Positions 5,992 through 8,532 of a DNA stretch of 8,532 nt are shown one piece after another (position 1 is the first letter of the stretch; each line of letters begins with the position of its first letter). Location of the stretch: the NCBI GenBank assembly GCA_026984355.1, contig JALSSG010000200.1:1-8532 (forward strand), written 5' to 3'. The notes under the pieces were generated by a model. That model searched no databases, was not told where the DNA came from, and saw only the letters and a program-made list of their open reading frames with translations. This DNA is from Hydrogenothermaceae bacterium. Its GTDB lineage: Bacteria > Aquificota > Aquificia > Aquificales > Hydrogenothermaceae. The translations under genes were made by a program, and so were the position numbers.

Positions 5992-6419
5992 GAGATTTTT
6001 ATTTTTCCATCTTCTATTCGGACTATCTTGTATTTACCTAAAACATAATCACCTTCTTTGTACAAAACTTTATTTATTATCACATACTTATCTTTCCCAA
6101 TATATATAAAAGATGGTTTGATTTTTTTTAAATCCTGTAAATCTACAACATGGGATTTTTTAGGGATTTCTTTTTTGTAAACAGGTGATATGAGATTTGC
6201 TATTAGATTTTCTTCTATTTGGACTGGATTGTATTCATTTAGTACAAAAGAAACATTATATTTTTTGTGTTTTATACTTTCAAAAAAAAGTTTATCAGCG
6301 TAATTTAGTATCCTTGTTTCTATGTCCGCTTTAAATAAAAAAATGCCTATAACGAAAAAAATAGGTAAAGCAAGTAAAAATATATGAACTGGTTTTATAT
6401 AATAAATCATGTCCTTCAT
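5952..6419 (-). CDS. MshK/PilP/GspC-like periplasmic alignment protein
   Basis: 155 residues with one N-terminal membrane helix (about 12-29) and a periplasmic remainder. The C-terminal 104-146 (FIYIGKDKYVIINKVLYKEG, then YKIVRIEDGKIKIS) has the small beta-barrel pattern of GspC HR and PilP domains, in which a repeated 'xxG...aiIN...y..GD' unit binds the secretin N0 domain. Its gene lies directly before the secretin, as mshK lies before mshL. The start is one base after the preceding stop, with GAGG six bases upstream inside that gene's end. Sequence similarity in this family is low, so the call rests on domain pattern plus position. Confidence 0.68.
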   Translation of the reverse strand: MKDMIYYIKPVHIFLLALPIFFVIGIFLFKADIETRILNYADKLFFESIKHKKYNVSFVLNEYNPVQIEENLIANLISPVYKKEIPKKSHVVDLQDLKKIKPSFIYIGKDKYVIINKVLYKEGDYVLGKYKIVRIEDGKIKISWDFGEKWLYIYQ

Positions 6420-6420
6420 T

Positions 6421-6924
6421 TTAATCCTCGCTAAAAGGTTGAATAATTTTAAAAACCATAGTTATCTGGTTATTGTTTATCTGAAAGTTTTCAAAAGAAT
6501 AAATTGGAGAAAGGCTGTTAAATGCTTTGTCTAAAAAGTTTTTTATTTTTGGGGTAATTTTGTTTTCAATTTTTAAAGTTGTGTAGTAGTAATCTTCTTC
6601 CTGTGAAATTCCCTGTAAAACTTGTGCATCTAAATTTTTTACTAAAAAGTCTGTTGTTGAAATTAGAATGTTTTTTGCCTGTGATTTACTTATTTTCTTT
6701 ATTTGTTTTTCTTTTATAAATGTATCTAATTTTTTTATATATACTTCAAAATTTTTTAAATCTCCTATATCTCTTTTTAGAGAAAAAACTTCTTTTTTTG
6801 CTTTTTCATCTATCTTATTTAGTGTTTCAGAAAGTAAATAAAAAATACCACACAGAATAACCAGTCCAAAATATATTAGATATTTTATATTTACTTTTTT
6901 TAAAGGTATAAGCCTTTTTTTCAC
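6421..6924 (-). CDS. MshJ/PilO-like inner-membrane alignment protein
   Basis: 167 residues: short basic cytoplasmic tail, one membrane helix (about 13-32), a coiled-coil (34-75, rich in Lys and Glu), then an alpha/beta domain (about 85-163) that ends in two beta strands as in PilO/GspM ferredoxin-like folds. Such proteins pair with PilN/MshI and link the cytoplasmic platform to the secretin. The start codon is GTG at 6922-6924 with AGGT five bases upstream. It is the first gene of the pilus module; 65 bases separate it from the LapA-like gene, and no PilN/MshI or PilM partner is encoded between them. The protein is short and divergent, so the family name is provisional. Confidence 0.6.
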   Translation of the reverse strand: MKKRLIPLKKVNIKYLIYFGLVILCGIFYLLSETLNKIDEKAKKEVFSLKRDIGDLKNFEVYIKKLDTFIKEKQIKKISKSQAKNILISTTDFLVKNLDAQVLQGISQEEDYYYTTLKIENKITPKIKNFLDKAFNSLSPIYSFENFQINNNQITMVFKIIQPFSED

Positions 6925-6989
6925 CAGAAACCTATCTGCTGTAAGTTGGATTTTAGAATATGTTCGGACTTTTTAATTTAAGCTATTAA

Positions 6990-7382
6990 CTATTTATTTT
7001 CTTCTTCTGGTGTTATTTCTTCTACTTTTATGTTTTGCTGTTTTTTTGTAAGGTCTAACTCTTCTTTTAGTTTGTTTATTTCTTCTTCAAGTTCTTTGTT
7101 TTTTTTCTGGCATTTTTCTAATTCATGTTTTGTTAGGTTTAACTGTCTTTTTAGCTTTAATTTCTCTACCTTAAAAACAAACCAGTCTGTTATTGTAAAC
7201 ATAAGTATCATAATTGCTCCAAGTATCATACTTAAGATTATAATAAGCGCAAGTGGAAGTTGGGGAGTTTCATATGTAGGTAGTAATTTTATAGCAACCG
7301 AAGGTTGTGTATTCATTGACACAAAGTATGCAACAAGAAGAAGTATAATAAGCCATATTACTAATCTAATTTTCCCAATCAT
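6990..7382 (-). CDS. LapA-like (DUF1049) two-helix membrane protein with coiled-coil tail
   Basis: 130 residues. Two membrane helices (about 6-23 and 42-64) with NTQPSVAI between them are the LapA/YciS pattern, where the N-Q-x-V-x-v segment follows helix 1. A long charged coiled-coil follows (about 72-116), then an acidic tail. In E. coli LapA helps recruit factors that regulate lipopolysaccharide synthesis; the role here is not known. The ATG overlaps the TGA of the HIT gene as ATGA (7379-7382), a classic coupling arrangement. Confidence 0.72.
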   Translation of the reverse strand: MIGKIRLVIWLIILLLVAYFVSMNTQPSVAIKLLPTYETPQLPLALIIILSMILGAIMILMFTITDWFVFKVEKLKLKRQLNLTKHELEKCQKKNKELEEEINKLKEELDLTKKQQNIKVEEITPEEENK

Positions 7383-7867
7383 AAGACTTTCTCCAGATTT
7401 TCTTTAAGTTTATTGTAAATCTGTTTTAAATCCTGTGATATTACTCTAACTTCTCCAAGAACAGGCATAAAATTTGTGTCTCCTATCCATCTTGGAACTA
7501 TATGGTTATGTATATGGTCTTCTAATCCTGCTCCTGCTGCTCTTCCTAAGTTGTATCCAAGATTAAAACCGTCTGGATTAAGGGTAATTTTTAGAAGCTT
7601 TACCATTTTTTGTGTAAGCTCTGAGATTTCACACAGTGTTTCCTTATCAAGTACAGTAAAATCTCCTATATGTTGGTTAGGACATACCATAAGATGACCT
7701 GCGTTGTAAGGAAATAGGTTCATAATTACAAAGGCATTTTTTCCTCTATAAACTACAAGATTTTTCTCATCATCTTTTTCTTTGTATGCTTTACACAAAA
7801 AACATTCTTTTGTTTCACCTATTCCTTCTATATACTGTGAACGCCAAGGAGAATAAAGTCTTTCCAT
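7379..7867 (-). CDS. HIT-family (histidine triad) nucleotide phosphorylase/hydrolase, Ap4A-type
   Basis: 162 residues, full length. The catalytic histidine triad is HIHNHIV (His118, 120, 122), with GAGLEDHIHNHIVPRWIGDT around it and a downstream RVI segment. The nucleotide-binding region NLFPYNAGHLMVCPNQH is at 50-66, and Cys22/Cys25 (CFLC) suggest a structural zinc site. Proteins with this layout include dinucleoside polyphosphate hydrolases/phosphorylases that act on Ap4A-like substrates in the cytoplasm. The exact substrate cannot be read from sequence. The gene follows priA after 14 bases and overlaps the LapA-like gene by four; AAGGA lies immediately before the ATG, closer than usual, with a GAG further back. 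Confidence 0.92.
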   Translation of the reverse strand: MERLYSPWRSQYIEGIGETKECFLCKAYKEKDDEKNLVVYRGKNAFVIMNLFPYNAGHLMVCPNQHIGDFTVLDKETLCEISELTQKMVKLLKITLNPDGFNLGYNLGRAAGAGLEDHIHNHIVPRWIGDTNFMPVLGEVRVISQDLKQIYNKLKENLEKVL

Positions 7868-7881
7868 ATCCTTAACTCTAT

Positions 7882-8532
7882 TTATATTATTTGTTTTGGG
7901 TCTACATCAATTATTAATTTTATACCTTTTTTGGAACATTTTTCATATAATTTTTTAAGTTTTTGTTTTTCTTTAAAATTTTTCAATATTATCTGATATC
8001 TTACCTTACCTCTTATATGGTGATAGTAGGCTGGAAATACTCCTCTGTAATCAATATTTAGTATTTTTTGTTCTTTTATCCATTGCGTAAAAATCTGATT
8101 TACTGTACTTTTTTCTAAATTTTTCTTTTCAAAGGTTAAAAGTATAAATTTAGCATAAGGTGGAAGTTCAAACTCTTTTCTGTTTTTTAGTTCTTCTTCA
8201 TAAAATATCTGCGGTTTTCTTTGCTTTAAAGATTTTACAGCAGGGTTTTCTATGTTGTTTGTTATAAGAACATATTTATTTTTTGCTTTAAAAAAAGCTG
8301 TAAATATATTTCTAAAGAATTTTTCGCTTCCTCTAAAATCATTTATGTTCAGCAAAAAATCAGGATAGATATTTATTACAAGAGAGAAATCTTTAACAAG
8401 GTGTTCTTTATCTATAATATTCGTGGCAAGCTTTATCTTTGTATCTCTTTGGTCTTCTAAATAGCTTATCTGATTTTTAAAGTATTTATTTAGTAGTTCT
8501 TCTATTTTTTCTATACCAAAACCTATTTCTAT
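7882..8532 (-). CDS. priA: PriA-like primosomal protein N', C-terminal part, helicase motifs V/VI degenerate (partial)
   Basis: The frame is open to the right window edge, giving the last 216 residues; the start lies outside. Internal landmarks match the PriA C-terminus in order: GFGIEKIEELL (4-14), LLNINDFRGSEKFF (60-73, compare the PriA DFRAxERxxQ segment), FELPPYAKFILL (about 122-133), then a C-terminal domain with GVFPAYYHHIRGKVRYQIIL and IDVDPKQII at the end. PriA reloads the replicative helicase at stalled forks. Unusually, the GTQMxxKGHxFP motif V is replaced by ATNIIDKEHLVKD (about 36-48), and the QVAGRAGR motif VI by FRNIFTAFFKAKNK. The protein may restart replication without unwinding activity, as reported for mycobacterial PriA. 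Fork-loading surfaces of the C-terminal domain look intact. The N-terminal DNA-binding domain, Walker motifs and zinc cysteines are out of view. Confidence 0.85.
   Translation of the reverse strand: MEIGFGIEKIEELLNKYFKNQISYLEDQRDTKIKLATNIIDKEHLVKDFSLVINIYPDFLLNINDFRGSEKFFRNIFTAFFKAKNKYVLITNNIENPAVKSLKQRKPQIFYEEELKNRKEFELPPYAKFILLTFEKKNLEKSTVNQIFTQWIKEQKILNIDYRGVFPAYYHHIRGKVRYQIILKNFKEKQKLKKLYEKCSKKGIKLIIDVDPKQII

Noticed and set aside
6925..6989. Possible terminator or internal promoter in the 65-bp gap before the pilus module
   Set aside because: No stem followed by a T run, and only a 4/6 match to a -10 without a good -35; too weak to annotate, though it is the largest gap in the operon.

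Overview
The window is AT-rich, low-GC bacterial DNA. Its proteins are rich in Lys, Ile, Glu and Tyr, and the envelope genes are diderm (secretin, MSHA/type IV-type alignment proteins). Base composition, the genes present and their style resemble thermophilic Aquificota such as Hydrogenothermaceae, but this is an inference and no marker gene here settles it. 

Layout. (1) 49-750 is a CRISPR array of ten 35-bp repeats and nine spacers of 36-41 bp; no cas gene is in the window. (2) 751-1190 is an AT-rich intergenic region. It reads as the CRISPR leader, with a near-consensus promoter pointing left into the array, and also holds the promoter of the next gene, pointing right. (3) 1191-2036 (+) encodes a divergent Sir2-family (sirtuin) protein. 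(4) 2033-8532 (-) is one run of eight closely packed genes read right to left: the 3' part of priA, a HIT-family nucleotide hydrolase/phosphorylase, a LapA-like membrane protein, then a five-gene pilus/secretion module in the order MshJ/PilO-like, MshK/PilP-like, MshL-like secretin lipoprotein, MshN-like TPR protein, and a large prepilin with two Ig-like repeats and a Cys-rich tip. Within the run, stops and starts overlap or lie within a few bases, except for 65 bp between the LapA-like gene and the MshJ-like gene and 14 bp after priA, so one transcript is likely. The last gene converges on sir2 with overlapping stop codons and leaves no room for a terminator. 

How the parts work together. 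The pilus module supplies the inner-membrane alignment proteins, the outer-membrane secretin and one adhesin-like prepilin. The motor ATPase, platform protein, prepilin peptidase and a small major pilin are not here and must be encoded elsewhere. The most informative signals are in the CRISPR array: several independent clues say it is transcribed on the minus strand, repeat variants keep RNA pairing only on that strand, and most spacers read as plausible coding sequence on the opposite strand, so their crRNAs would be antisense to mRNA, as an RNA-targeting (type III) system would need. A second point of interest is that the PriA fragment has lost helicase motifs V and VI.
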